This document shows positions 44,860-56,503 of a DNA stretch of 64,000 nucleotides, one piece after another. How positions within the stretch are numbered: position 1 is the stretch's first letter; each line of letters begins with the position of its first letter. Location of the stretch: contig SRSI01000043.1 in NCBI GenBank assembly GCA_005656395.1, positions 1 through 64,000 on the forward strand, read 5' to 3'. The stretch is from Strongyloides papillosus. Its lineage: Eukaryota > Nematoda > Chromadorea > Rhabditida > Strongyloididae. A program made the position numbers and the translations under genes. The notes under the pieces are model-generated. The model ran no database searches, was not told the origin of the DNA, and saw nothing but the letters and a program-made list of their open reading frames with translations.

Positions 44860-46390
44860 TAAAGATCTTTCTATCAATCTAATTAATCTATTTATGTCTA
44901 CGATATCAATTTGTGTTTTAATTTGGTTTTGTTCATTCTGCTTTATAAACTTTTTTTAACAGTCTGAAATGGTGATATAGCAATAAGAAATGATACAGCA
45001 AAATGATGACATGTGTGTATATAAAGAGAGAGGATTATTATATCTCTTCATTTATTGCAACTATTTTATTATATTGCTTTTTTTATTGTTGTAATCCTAT
45101 AATTTTAGGTGTGTTAAACCAATAAATTTTCTACTAGCCTATCTCTACTGCACGTCCTAGCACAAATCTTAAAAATTTTACTTTTTTAAACAAAAAAAAT
45201 TATTTTTAATATGTTTTACTTGAGAAATCGTGTTAAATGAAAGTTGGCTTTATATAATATTTTTTTACTATATGAAATGTATATTATATAAGTTTAACCA
45301 TTGATTATACGCATACGCATAAATTTAATTAAAAAAAATGTGGATACTGTTCTTTTTTTAAATAATAAAATAATAATTTTTGTCACATAGCATATATTTA
45401 CGCAAATGACTTTCGTTTGTGAATATCTGTACAATACAATTCATTTTCCCTGAACTGATTTACTAAATTTTTTTTAACTTTTTACTTCAAATATAAAATT
45501 TTATTTAATTAATTTTTGACTTTTGAAAAATTTAAAAAATTATTTCTATCATATTACTAGTATTTTATGCAGAACTGCATAAGATAGTTCATCTACAAAA
45601 CTTTGAGTTATTAATAATTTAAATTATAAATTGTATCAACTTTCAGATCAGTATATACATTATACTATAATAGTATTAAATGTACAAGGTAAATAAATGA
45701 CCTTTAATTGTAATTTCCAAAACAACCTTCTATAGTAAAACAATCAATCTTCAAATATGGCAATATAAAATGCCTTAAATCAACATACTTTTGACATTTG
45801 ATTTATGTTATTTCGATTACTAAGATTACTATATAAACAACATATAATAATAAGTATATACATTTGTTTGAAATTAAATATAGTTAATACATTTTATTTT
45901 ACACAATCTGCCGTCGATCACTTCAACCAGTGGTGTCTTAAGTAGAATTTTGAGAATGATGCTTCGAAATAACATGGCATTATTATGTTGTATACTGAAT
46001 TTATTTCTAAATTAAATCTAACTTTTAATATTTTGAAAATTTAATAAAAATTTGTCTCTTGAAAAAGAGATACTTGGAATTAATAAACATATATGTTCTT
46101 TATAATTTCATGTGTAGCGTCAAATGGTAATAATAACTTTTTTAAAATAAAAAGGCAGCGAACAATAATAATAATGAAATAATTTATTAATTATAAATTA
46201 AGCTTACAACAGCATCTTACAGTTAACTAATGTAAACCATATAGAAGCTGCAGTCAAAGAAACACCAAAAGCAAAGAGGAAAAACAACTAGGAGAAACAA
46301 ATATAGTCAAGATATTATATAAATAAACATTACTTTTTGCTATATGTTGTAACAGATATATGTTTTATTATTATATATACTCATTTTACA
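44860..46390. other. AT-rich interval, possible LTR remnant at 44990-45150
   Basis: A TATATAAAGAGAGAGG box, an AATAAA and the ending CTATCTCTACTGCA near 45000-45150 look like the promoter and tail of a solo LTR, and similar wording (CCTAGCACAA...AAATTTTA) recurs near 56560. No second boundary or target duplication was found. No gene is seen elsewhere in the interval. Confidence 0.3.
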
Positions 46391-47717
46391 TTTTGTCTTT
46401 AACAAACGTTTAATTTAAACCTTAAGGTGTTAATCTTCATATGTGAGATCTCTTTAGGAGTTCCCCAGGATCCATCAGGATTACATGGAGATTCCACCTT
46501 GTGTAATTCGATTGTGATTCATTGTCCTTTACCTTAAACCTGCTAAACACCCGAATTATTGGTAGTTTTTGAGAATATTCTATCATTGTTCCTGACTTCG
46601 CGTATAAACGATGGTAGTAACTCTTAGGTTTATTTTTATTGAAATTACTGTTATCAAATAACTCAATTTTACTAGATATTCACATTATACCTACAGGTTG
46701 CCTTCTGTAATTAATAGAATCCTCAGCACATATCTCTCTTTTTAAGTCTAGTTTCTCTTTCTTTCATTTTTTATATATTACTTATGCCCAGACATGCTTT
46801 GCCATGTTACGAGAGATATTTGTGCAACTAACTACTAAGTACAAGAATAGTGGGTGCCGGACCTTTTATCCTTCAAATGTACTACGTGGTGTTGGTGGAT
46901 GGCTCATCATTGTGCCATCATGTCTTTAGGAAATGTAGTTAGTTACTTTATTATTACAGCGAGCACACAAAATGAGGATTTTTTAATTTCTCTTTAGAAT
47001 ATAATTTTTTTTACATATTGTCTAAATTTGAGTTACAAGTTCACTCAGTAGACAGGAAAGCACTGCATCTGTTAACTTTGTAAGTAGTTAAATAAATAAA
47101 TAAGTATATAATTTATTATGGCATAACAGAGATATTTTTTGTATTTAATATAAGACTTAATATGTTATATCTTTTCAAACTATTTTATACCAGCCCGTTG
47201 CTATGAGGCAGGCTTACATTCCCCCTTTAGTTATTTATTTGTTTAAAGATTGTTTATTGTTTCTTCTTTTGATTTTCCATGACCTTCTTCTCTCCCGTCC
47301 GGAAAGCCTGGGGTGACGTTATTCCAATGAATTCCCAATAGTGGAATTAATTTTTCATTTAAATTAATTTACATTAATTTCTACTTGTTTAGAAATATAA
47401 ATTATAATACTTAAATATTATTAAAAACATTTTTTAATATCGTGCCGTGTTTTCATCATTATTTATTTTTTTCAATTGATTTTTGTATATTTTCAGAATT
47501 ACTATGAAGTTATTATATGAGCTGGTATCTACTTCGCTAATTCGAAGTTTCTTCTGGATAATTTTTTATTTTAATGTTCATTAATCGGATTTCCAAGATT
47601 TGAAGCTATTTGTTGTTGTTTTTATGATGGCAAGTGATTGCGTGTATCTTGTTTTTATGTTTATGTGTCCTTTGTTGCTAACCCTTTCCATTTCTTTCTC
47701 TAACTTTCTACTTTCAG

Positions 47718-47936
47718 ATGGTTTCTTTTGATATATGTAAGATTTACCAAAGTCTTTGCTCTCCAATTGAGAAGATAGTGGAGAAACTGGTACCGATGGA
47801 TTGTCCTTCTGATTGTCCTAGCAGCTTCTCTCAAGAACTTGCTGTAAAATTTGCAGTGGAGGTAATATGTTCAGTTTTAATTCTCATTTTTGCATTGATA
47901 TATAAGTTTTGTAACCAACGTGGTGCTAGAGAGTAA
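47718..47936 (+). CDS. Small tail-anchored membrane protein, unknown family
   Basis: A 72-residue frame starts with ATG directly after CTACTTTCAG, a strong 3' splice site and the usual place for trans-splicing of a spliced leader in nematodes. The N-terminal half holds repeated Cys (C-SP-EK, DCPSDCPSS) and the C-terminal half is a single membrane segment (about residues 48-64: EVICSVLILIFALIYKF), ending NQRGARE. A donor-like GAGGTAATATG inside the frame (47862) offers an alternative: splicing of the first 48 codons to a later exon. The function is unknown. It heads a same-strand cluster. Confidence 0.5.
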   Translation: MVSFDICKIYQSLCSPIEKIVEKLVPMDCPSDCPSSFSQELAVKFAVEVICSVLILIFALIYKFCNQRGARE

Positions 47937-48359
47937 TTTATGTTGTTAAAACTTTTTAACCTCGATTTCTTGTTAAAAAAGATCTTTAATATTCCACGTG
48001 TTAGTGTAACTTTACGAATACTTTCTTAATACTTCTTCTTTCTTTCATTTCCAACTGGGTATTGTTGTTAACTGTGGTGCAATTACTTGGCATAGTATTA
48101 ACGATGGGAATTCTCCATGTTGTTGTATTTAATTGTAGGATATAATGATTTCGTATCTAGTTGTAAGTAATGAATGTGTAACAAATGCTTTTGAATGTGA
48201 AACTTTTCTTCTTTCGAATATTGGTGCGATAGATAATACCTGGTGAATTTCTTCTTATGTGAAAATTAAATTTTAAGATGAATCATAGTTTTAATGTGTC
48301 AACTTCAGAGTTCTTCAAATTTCAGGATCTTAACAGGTAACTGGTGTGCCATTGTAGAA

Positions 48360-48569
48360 ATGTTTTCATATCTTGTTGAGGAATGTCTGAATTTTTATTT
48401 TAAATATTGTATTGTACTCTGTCCTACTTATTTAAAATGTGAATTAATGGGTATTGATAATTGGCAGGTGTTCATGATTAATTGTTTTCCGTTTATAGAC
48501 AGTTTTTCTTATTGTGAGCTTTGTGTTTTACTGATTGTGTTTTTCGGCATAATTATCTTTGAGATTTGA
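48360..48569 (+). CDS. Second small Cys-rich membrane ORF
   Basis: A 69-residue frame with seven Cys ends in a hydrophobic tail (SYCELCVLLIVFFGIIIFEI). It follows a candidate acceptor (AAATTTCAG at ~48324) and resembles its upstream neighbour in size and layout, though not clearly in sequence. Both might be trans-spliced members of an operon-like cluster. Support is limited to frame, acceptor and topology. Confidence 0.35.
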   Translation: MFSYLVEECLNFYFKYCIVLCPTYLKCELMGIDNWQVFMINCFPFIDSFSYCELCVLLIVFFGIIIFEI

Positions 48570-48868
48570 AATTAATTTTACCTTATGCCTTGTGTTTTAG
48601 TGATAATAATTTTCCTTTTTGGTTGTTATGAATTCATGCTTGAGAATATATTTTAATTACAGGTTGGTCTTATTTGATCTTAATTAAGCATTTATAATTG
48701 TGCCAGCCAGGTGTTGTGGGTGGCGATCATCTTATTAATTCTTTTGTGACCTCAGGTCCACCCCCCTCAAGATGGAAGGCGCCCATGACTATAAAAACCC
48801 AGAATTTTAGTGTTTCTCATCATATTTTGCTTCAAGAGCAAGTCAAAGAAGCAGTTCAAACATTCAAG

Positions 48869-50347
48869 ATGGCTCAGAGCAGAGACACGACAGAGAAGGA
48901 ATTTCTTGGTAAGTCGGAAGATTCATTGATGATATTCTTGTTTCAGCAAGTGTAGGAGAGCCCATACGTGAAGCTTCCAGTGATGCTGAGCATCTCTTGG
49001 ATGGTGACGATGACGTTGGCGACGTATCCACTGAAGCCAACGTTGTTGAAACCGTCCAAGAGGTTGTTACTGATGGAAGTGGTGAGGGAGCAGTGATGGA
49101 AACTGGTGGTGATGTTGAATCAACGGAGATTGTGCCTGTTGCCGTAATGGATCCACCACCAGCTGTAGAAGCGAGCACTAGTTCAGGTGAGTTAGGTACG
49201 TTGAAACCAAGGATGCCCCCGAGGTTTTGGCGTCCTAAGAAATCCCTGTATCGTAATGTTCGCCTTATAGTGGTACTCTCTAACCTTCCAGCTGCCCATG
49301 CTAGAGGTAATTAAATTCAACTTGTTTCATGACCTGTTTCAGGCTCCAAGAAGCGAGAAAAGCAGATAGAGCCCGCTATTCCGAAGATACGTAAGAGGAG
49401 TGCTATTCAGTGTACACCGCGTATGCAAAAATTTCGGAAGATGGTGGCAAGAGACCCCCGCTGCAAGAATGAAGAAACCTATGGTTCCTGTGGTCAATGA
49501 AGCAAAGATGCAGGCGCTCCAGCAGGTAGTTGCGGACTACGCTGTGATTCTCAATGGAGATACTCGCACTATTGAGGCACAGTTATTGTTAAAGGATGTA
49601 GGTTTACTTCCAAAACATCCGCTTGCTAAACGTATGATAATGGCGGAAACGTCATTTATACTCGTACGTCTTTATCAAACGGCGACCTCGATTAACACTT
49701 ATCGGGCTTCACTGGAATCAACACCTATTGTGGATTATAGGATGTTGAATTTAATTGATACGATACCTGATATATGGAACCGTAATCAAAAGAGTCCATT
49801 TATCGGTATTTCCTTAACGATACACGGTACCACGGTATTTCCCAGACTCATAGTTCCTAATTGGGAAGGAATGAGGTTGGTATATGCCGGGAGAAGTGTC
49901 TCTGGTCCACTACCTAGGGGCTTGAAAGTTCTTATTCTGGAGAACTTTGTGCATGCAGTGGATGTGAAGTGGCGAGAATTATTATGGTCTTTGACGAAGC
50001 TACAAATCTTGGTACTAGATGATTGTGAATTGGCTCATCATCTAAGTGTCATACTAAACTCATTATCCACTATGCAGGCTGTAGTATGCATGCGTGGAAG
50101 AGAGTGTAATTGCTATCGTTCTCCAATAGGAACCAAATTCTGGAGAACAATCGAGGTCGTACCAGCCGAACAGAATAACAACCACTATTTCAATGAAGTG
50201 GTCTTTCAGCGGTCTAGAAGAAGATTTCATACTCGTGTCAAGGTGTATTATAACGACGATCGAGTACTAGAAGACTTGTGTGCCGCTGAACTACCTGATC
50301 CAGTTGCAGAAGCATGGAATGAGCTGCAGGAAAGAAGAAGAAGTTAG
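48869..50347 (+). CDS. Multi-exon gene of unknown function in the GC island
   Basis: Exons: 48869-48908, 48947-49306, 49343-49390 and 49452-50347. The first two introns (38 and 36 bp) have good GT-AG sites and keep frame. The third (61 bp) is needed to reach the long last exon and has a weak acceptor; a one-base frameshift is the alternative. The joined product is 447 residues. Residues ~15-80 are acidic, followed by a basic patch (WRPKKSLYR, KKREKQ) and a globular C-terminal region. The motif pattern LPRGLKVLILENF and LTKLQILVLDDCEL recalls leucine-rich repeats. No family is recognised. Codon use differs strongly from the AT-rich genes at the right end. It runs opposite and tail-to-tail with the integrase fragment 270 bp away. 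Confidence 0.6.
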
Positions 50348-50615
50348 CACGCGCTGGTCCTGTTTGAAATGAATTTCATTGTGAAATACATAAATTGTCT
50401 TCTTTTTTTTGTATTAATTAATAATTGTGTAATTGAATAACTAATTAATGATTTTTCTCTTTTTGTATTTGTATTATTTAAATTGGAAATTTAAATAAAG
50501 GTATTCATAAGTAAGTAAGTGGTTTAAAATTGTTGTTATCTTAATGAGTGATAAGTATATACAAAAATTGCAAACACTAAAGGTATAATGCAATCGGATA
50601 AACATGGGCATCTTT

Positions 50616-51188
50616 TTAAAGATGGCTCTGACTGAGACATTGTTTCGCAAAACGAACGTTAAAGAGCGATGGGATGTACTTCTTCATTCTATCAGCATGG
50701 CATTTTTCATATGAGAGACGGGTATGACGTTTTCCTACGCGTAATATCTCATATGTATCACCATATAAATGTTTAATTATCTTAAACGGTCCTTTCCATG
50801 TTGGTTGATTCTTCATCGAAGTTGTTGCATCTTTCTTGTGCATAACTTTACGGAGTATAAGATCACCAACATTAATCTTAATCCCACTACGCGATTGTTC
50901 AGGATCATTAAATTGATCTTTTGTATCCTTGATTAATTCATGAATACCACTGAGACCATTGTGAATAGTTTCATCATTTAGAATCCTATCAGGTATATTC
51001 AAAAGGATTTGTGCTGGTGAAAGACCAGTACTTCTAGATTTTGAACGATTGTAGGCGTAAACAAAATGAGAAACTACTGATAACAGTGACATTCCTTTAC
51101 GAATACGAATAGCATTACGTAATGTACGATTAAAGCGTTCCACAAAAGCATTGCTTTTATGGTTACACACAAAAACTAATAGTGACAA
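50616..51188 (-). pseudogene. Ty3/gypsy integrase C-terminal fragment
   Basis: About 190 residues remain. VERFNRTLR contains the third catalytic acid of the DDE retroviral-type integrase core. STGLSPAQILLN follows, then the GPF/Y module WKGPFKIIK with GDTYEI typical of Ty3/gypsy elements. The zinc finger and first two catalytic acids are absent: sequence to the right (51190 on) is AT-rich filler and the mariner. Internally the frame is clean, so truncation rather than decay explains the loss. It shares the elevated GC of the island and may mark the end of the retroelement that carried the neighbouring plus-strand gene. Confidence 0.85.
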
Positions 51189-51387
51189 AAATTTAAAAAT
51201 TCAAAAAAAATCTATATGTCACAAGCAATAGTGACAGTCACTATTAAAAAAACATGGGTAATTTTTTATCACAAACAGCGGTAAATTTTTTTTCTATAAC
51301 AATATGCAAAATTTAATAAAACATTTTTAAAATTTAATAAATAATATGTAAAAAAATTTTTTTGTAACATAATAAGTTAGAAATATA

Positions 51388-52677
51388 TTAGGTTGTCCCA
51401 TCTAAAATGACTATTTTTTACCCTAATTTTTAAATACACATAACTTTTTTAAAAATAAATATTTTTATTCAAAATAACAACCACTACAATCTATACATCG
51501 TTGCCAACGAGATACGAGCTTATTGATTCCATCGACATAAAAATCCGGGCTTCTACATTCGATGAAAGCTTCAAAGGCAGTTTTTGCTTCCTCATCGTTC
51601 CTGAAGATTTTCTTCGTTAAGAAATTGTTCAGATGTTTGAAAAAGTGAAAATCTGTTGGAGAAAGATCAGGTGAGTATGCCGGATGAGGTAGAGTTTCAT
51701 ACTCCAATTCCCTCAGTTTCTGAATGGTTCTTTTTGAAACGTGCGGCTTTGCGTTATCGTGGAGAAGAATCGGTCCTTTTCTGTTGACTAAAGCGGGCAC
51801 TTTCTGGAACAATTTCTGGTGCATTTTTTAAATTTGTTGACAGTAGAAATCTGAAGTAATAGTTTCACCAGGTTTCATAAAGTCGTAGTGGATAATTCCT
51901 ATGGCAGACCACCAAACAGTCACCATAATTTTCTTTGGGGATAGTTTGGGTTTCGGGAACTGTTTTGGTGCTTCGTTCTTGCCCAAACATTGTCCAGATC
52001 TTTTGCGGATGTCGTAGAGGATCCATTTTTCATCGCAAGTAATAAGACGATCAAGAAATGGGTCGTTCTTGTTCCTCAAAATGAGAGATGAGCAAATTTC
52101 ATAACGACTTAATTTTTGATAGTCGTTTAATTCATGAGGTATCTATCGGTCAAGCTTTTTTGTCTTTTCTATCTCCTGTAAGTGACGGGAAACTGTTGAT
52201 TTATATACATTTAGTTCTCCAGCAAGTTCCTTAACCGTTGTACGTAGATTTGCTTCAACAACTTCTCGTAGCACGTCGTTATCAAGAACCGACTCAGGCC
52301 TCTCACGCTCTTCATTCTCGAGATCCTCACTGCCTTCTCTGAATTTTTTAAACCATCTTTGAATCGTAGAAGAAGAGACGAGATTTTCCCCGAAAGTTTT
52401 GTTGCTTTCTTGCGTTGTTTTTGCGACATTAGTACCGCGTTTAAACTCGTCCAGCATAATAGCGCGAATATCACGTTTTGACAGCATTGTTTGTTTCTAA
52501 GATAAGATGATAATAAACAGAGCTCATGGCAATGATATATATATATATCAACGTGTAGAGGAGATTTAGAAGAATCTAGCAGTTTAATTTTTATACTAAA
52601 ACATAGCCAATCATTTGAGAAAACGCGTGTCAAACAACGCGTATCAGAAAATAGTCATTTTGGATGGGACAACCTAA
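51388..52677 (-). mobile_element. Full-length mariner element (1,290 bp)
   Basis: Terminal repeats starting TTAGGTTGTCCCATC are inverted copies about 30 bp long with few mismatches, and TA is duplicated on both sides (51386-51387, 52678-52679). The length is standard for mariner. The transposase on the minus strand is complete apart from two nonsense codons. Intact ends mean it could still be moved by a transposase supplied elsewhere. Confidence 0.92.
51465..52487 (-). pseudogene. Mariner transposase with two nonsense codons
   Basis: A single frame of 341 codons covers the whole transposase, broken only by TAG (52140-52142) and TAA (51825-51827). An N-terminal helix-turn-helix (about residues 1-110, with TIQRWFKKFREG) precedes the catalytic core. 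The three aspartates are visible in ITCDEKW, LLHDNAKPH and SPTDFHFF, with exactly 34 residues between the second and third (DD34D, mariner). The TAG falls where mariners have a conserved Trp following Asp-Arg. No indel is present, so inactivation looks recent. It would bind the inverted repeats and cut and paste the element at TA. Confidence 0.92.
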
Positions 52678-52915
52678 TATAATCTTTGGTAATTTTAAGA
52701 AATAAACATTAATAAATAACATTTATAAATATAAAGAAATAACATTTACAAACATAAATAAATAACTTTTACAAACATAAATAAATTTTTTATCTTAATC
52801 AAATATCTTGAAAGTATTAAAATAACATAAAAATTAGCCTCTTATTCTAATTTATATAATTAGCTTGCTTATATTAGCATTTAATTTATATTTTAAAGTA
52901 TTTTTGTGACAAAAA

Positions 52916-54475
52916 ATGTTTGAAGAACTTCAACCAATTGAAGATCATAGAACAATTTGAAGTCAGTGGTACACAAGAGAGACAATAAGAAACACAGACG
53001 CTGTATCAGATACGCCCATAGGAAATGGGTACATAAGCTGAGTAACAATAGAATAACCTCAGTCTGGATAAATGGAGAAGCAAGAAGGAATAATATCTAA
53101 ATAATAAACCCTTAAATTGTAATGTATATGTTTAATATAATAAAAGCTTATTTGAAATCCTAATTAGTTATTATTTTATCTTGCCTATCCGCCCTATTCA
53201 GATGCCTCAATCTACAATAACCTACTGGTTAGGTTACAAATTATATCTTCTAAAATTCGGGTAGCTGAGGATATACAGATGAAGGAGGATGATGACAGTG
53301 ATAATGACATTGAGGAAATTGAAAACAATGTCCAACTTGATCTTGTAAAAAAAATAATGCTGCCATATATAACTGAGGAGGATGTTCTGAACAAAATGTT
53401 AAATTTTGAAATTAAAAAGAATTTTAACGCTGATCTTGCTGCAGCAAAAGAATTACTTTTAACCAAAGAACAAGAAGATCACTTAAAATACTATAGTCAA
53501 GGATTATGCCATGTAATGAATAGTTTTCTTTACAATGTTTACACGTATGTTTAAATTTTTATTTAACTTTTACTATTTCTAGTACACGTATCCCACAAAA
53601 AGTTAGACTCCGCAAGTTTGCAGTTAACGCATATCTCAAGTTGGTAAAGAATTTATGGGGACTACCAGTATTTGATTTTAATGTTAAAAAGTTTGGTCAA
53701 GTTTATAGGCAAAGACAATCTCGTGCAAAAAGGAATATAGTAAAAAAAACACCTGAAAAAATGCCTCCTTCTCCATTCTTAGTAAGTTCTTTTTTGTTTA
53801 TTTCTTGTCTCTTTTTATTCTTTTTTTAATGTGATCCGACTTATTTAGAACCCATTAATATATATTGAAAAAATAAAAACAGCCAGAAAGTTTTGCTACA
53901 AAGTTTTTTCAAATCAATCAATGAATAGTTTCATAAGGAAAAATTATGAAAATATGTATTTCTACCTGTCTACTACAATGAAAAATATAGATATAATGCC
54001 ACAAACATTACAAAAACGTGAAATTATATCTATAAATAAGGTATCTTCAGGCATTGATAAGATAAAAGAAATGTTTATATCAGAAAATCATACACAAGAA
54101 TAGATGAATTTATTCGAAATGTCATTAAAATTTGTATGTGAAAAATATTCACTACCAAAACCATTAAAAGACGTTAAAGAAGTTGAAATAGATACAAATG
54201 GGATTTATGTCGATTCTAGTGAAATGACACCAACATTCTGCTATTTTATCGGACCAATTGTTTTTTTCACAAGTAAAAGTCTAGAAGAAGCTGTTAGAGT
54301 TTGGTATATTCTAAACATTATATGTAAAGACTTGAAACTTAATAATTCTGATAAATCTACATATCAATTAATTGGAGTATTCTCAAATATCAGTGAGGAA
54401 CTCATATGTAAAAAGTATTCAACTCTTTTACCGTCAATAGCTATTTTAAATGATATGATCAATTCAGATACTTAA
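52916..54475 (+). pseudogene. Unknown three-exon gene broken by a solo LTR and one stop codon
   Basis: The frame begins at ATG 52916 and runs 14 codons to the LTR at 52958. With the LTR and one AATT copy left out it continues in frame from 53243. Introns at 53545-53582 (38 bp) and 53782-53848 (67 bp) have clean GT-AG ends and preserve frame. The reading then meets TAG at 54101-54103 and continues in the same frame to 54475, about 390 codons in all. The product has an acidic segment (KEDDDSDNDIEEIE), a helical middle and a basic patch (RQRQSRAKRN). No domain is recognised. Composition is typical of the AT-rich host genes. Whether any shorter product is made, for example from ATG 53279, is unknown. 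Confidence 0.7.
52958..53238. mobile_element. Solo LTR (281 bp) inserted in a host exon
   Basis: The LTR starts TGAAGTCAGTGG and ends GGTTACA (TG...CA) and is flanked by the 4-bp duplication AATT (52954-52957, 53239-53242). It carries an AATAATAAA polyadenylation-like signal. A same-length copy lies at 56223-56503. The 4-bp duplication points to a Ty3/gypsy or BEL family. No internal retroelement sequence remains, so it arose by recombination between two LTRs. Confidence 0.88.
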
Positions 54476-54479
54476 ATTG

Positions 54480-55380
54480 AATATTATTTTATTGTTCGTC
54501 AAAATTACAACACGTAACAAAAATTTATTATCAATTAATTATATTACTCTTATTAAATGTTTTATATAGTATATTATGTTAGTAAAACAAGTTTTAATTA
54601 TTTATTTGTTATAGATTTAAATGTCTCAATTACTTTTACCTTCAAGTACACACAAAATCAAATCATTTCTTTTTGACCGACCACCAATCAAAACAATATA
54701 CAATGCACGAGCATTTTGTTTGACCACCCTCCCATAATTAATAAAAATGCAGAGAGCTGTTTGATATAAACAACTGTATGCATTTTTCATAAAACTACAT
54801 AAGCATTTTTGCATAAACTGACACTATGCGGTTTATACCTTTTTACATATGTTGGTTTAGTTAGATTATACCATAATATAATCTAAAGAAAAAATAACTT
54901 AGAACATTTAGAACAAATAGAAGAAAAAGAACAAAAAGAAAAATAGAAAAATTTGAATTTTAAGATCTTATTCCAAACAATATATAAATATAAAAATTCC
55001 TTTTGTCATTCATTATTTCATTGTTATTTTATTTTGAGAGCCTTTTAATCTAATATTTTAATTTTATTAATGTTATTAATTTTATAAGGTTATTCAGCAA
55101 TTTTAAATAAAATATTTTTAACTGTTTTATAAAAAAATCATGTGTCGGTTTAATATACAATAACTGGTGTGGTTTATAAAATAATACCCTATGTTGGTTT
55201 ATAGTAAAACGTATTATTTTTCACTCAATTATAAATTTAAACTTTATGAATAAAATTAATAGTAAAATCATTTACAAAAATAATAAAAAATTTTTATTTA
55301 TTACAAGATAAAAATACATAAAAAATAATATAAACAACCAGCAAAAAACTTTTTAAATAATTAAACAACCGGTTAAAATT
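54480..55380. other. Gene-free spacer
   Basis: AT-rich sequence. A slightly GC-richer piece at 54626-54830 contains a 62-codon minus-strand frame with no recognisable features. Repeated GTCGGTTTATA / GTTGGTTTATA / GTGTGGTTTATAA phrases occur near 54850, 55143, 55170 and 55195. Confidence 0.35.
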
Positions 55381-55384
55381 AATA

Positions 55385-55655
55385 AATTCATCTACTATTA
55401 TCTTTCATATTTTTTACTTTTTTTTCAGTTTCATTCATCTTGTTAGTCATCTTGTCAAGATTCATTGTAGCTCTTAAAAAGTTATCTCTAAGAATCCTGT
55501 AACAGCTACTTTCACATGATACTTCTACAACACCAGTTCTTGGATTAACTTTTAATTTTAAAAATATTCTTTTTTGATTTTACTAATTAATTCAGCCTAT
55601 CTTTAGTTCAATTTAGAAATAATAGCTTCTTCATCCGGTGACATCATAATTTTAG
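55385..55655 (-). pseudogene. Decayed small coiled-coil protein gene
   Basis: After a good acceptor (CTTTTTCAG at ~55657, minus strand) a frame reads MMSPDEEAIISKLN, then two stops, then AELISKIKKEYF. After a one-base shift it continues LKVNPRTGVVEVSCESSCYR...NFLRATMNLDKM and ends at ~55385. The tail is a Lys/Asn-rich coiled coil. Composition and the splice site support a former gene of about 90 codons in this exon. The family is not recognised. Confidence 0.45.
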
Positions 55656-56222
55656 TCTGAAAAAGAAAATAGGGAAATATATAAATAAATATTTAAAGAA
55701 TGAACATTATTTTTAAAAAGAATTAACGACCACTATGCATTTTAAAACTACGTGAAAACCTTTCTTTCTAAAAAACAAAAGAGTGTCAAAAATTCCAAAT
55801 GATTTTTACAATCATACATTATTTATTTTTTATTAGTATGTTTTAAAAAATTAATTATAAGTAAATTGTAATCGTTTGATCGTTTTTCCAATTCCTTGGG
55901 CACGTATTTTTTATTGGACTTTGTGTTTTTTTTGATGTGCAGGAATGGACTATTCCAGGAAAGAGATTTGTTTCATGGAATGGACTGTTGGGATTTTAAG
56001 TCATCTAATTATTTTAAAATAGTCACTTGTGTTAAATTACAACTCTACTTGTGGTTGTACTAAATTGCTTATCATTGTAATTTGTCATACATACATTTAT
56101 TGTAATTGTCTTATTAATTAATTGTTAATTGTATTATCGTAAGTTAATGTATGAGGTCTTCTTGTCTATTAAATGTTTTTAGGCAGTCCTACGATATAAG
56201 TTTATTGCTTTGTTTGTTCTTC

Positions 56223-56503
56223 TGAAGGCAGTGGTACACAGGAGGAATAACAGCGAACACGGACTCTGTATCAGATACGCCCATAGGAAAAGGATACATA
56301 AGCTGAAGAACAATAAAGTAACCGCAGTCTGGATAAATGGAGAAGCAAGAAGGAGTAATATCTAAATAATAAACACATAAATTGTAATGTATATGTTTAA
56401 CATAATAAAAGTCTATTTGAAATCCTAATTAGTTATTATTTCATCTTGCCTATCCGCCCTATTCAGACGTCTTAATCTACAATAACCTACTGGTTAGATT
56501 ACA
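56223..56503. mobile_element. Second copy of the 281-bp LTR
   Basis: TGAAGGCAGTGG...AGATTACA aligns end to end with the LTR at 52958-53238 in the same orientation, with scattered substitutions. No exact target duplication surrounds it, and the 3 kb between the two LTRs contains host sequence rather than retroelement genes. It is probably an independent, older solo LTR. Confidence 0.8.

Larger units (their letters stand above)
46390..51190. other. GC-elevated island
   Basis: By eye, base composition moves from roughly one-fifth GC to around two-fifths over this stretch and falls back at the mariner boundary. It contains plus-strand genes (47718-50347) and a minus-strand gypsy integrase fragment. 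The change in composition and codon use suggests that the island entered as one piece, probably a large retroelement or other transfer. The left part (46390-47700) has no recognised gene. Confidence 0.6.

Noticed and set aside
54626..54814. 62-codon minus-strand frame with GGRSKRND
   Set aside because: Slightly better composition than the surroundings, but there is no start context, splice site or homology I can name.
52958..56503. Intact LTR retrotransposon between the two LTR copies
   Set aside because: The 3 kb between them holds a host-type spliced gene and spacer, with no gag, RT or integrase, and the left LTR has its own AATT duplication, so it is a solo LTR.
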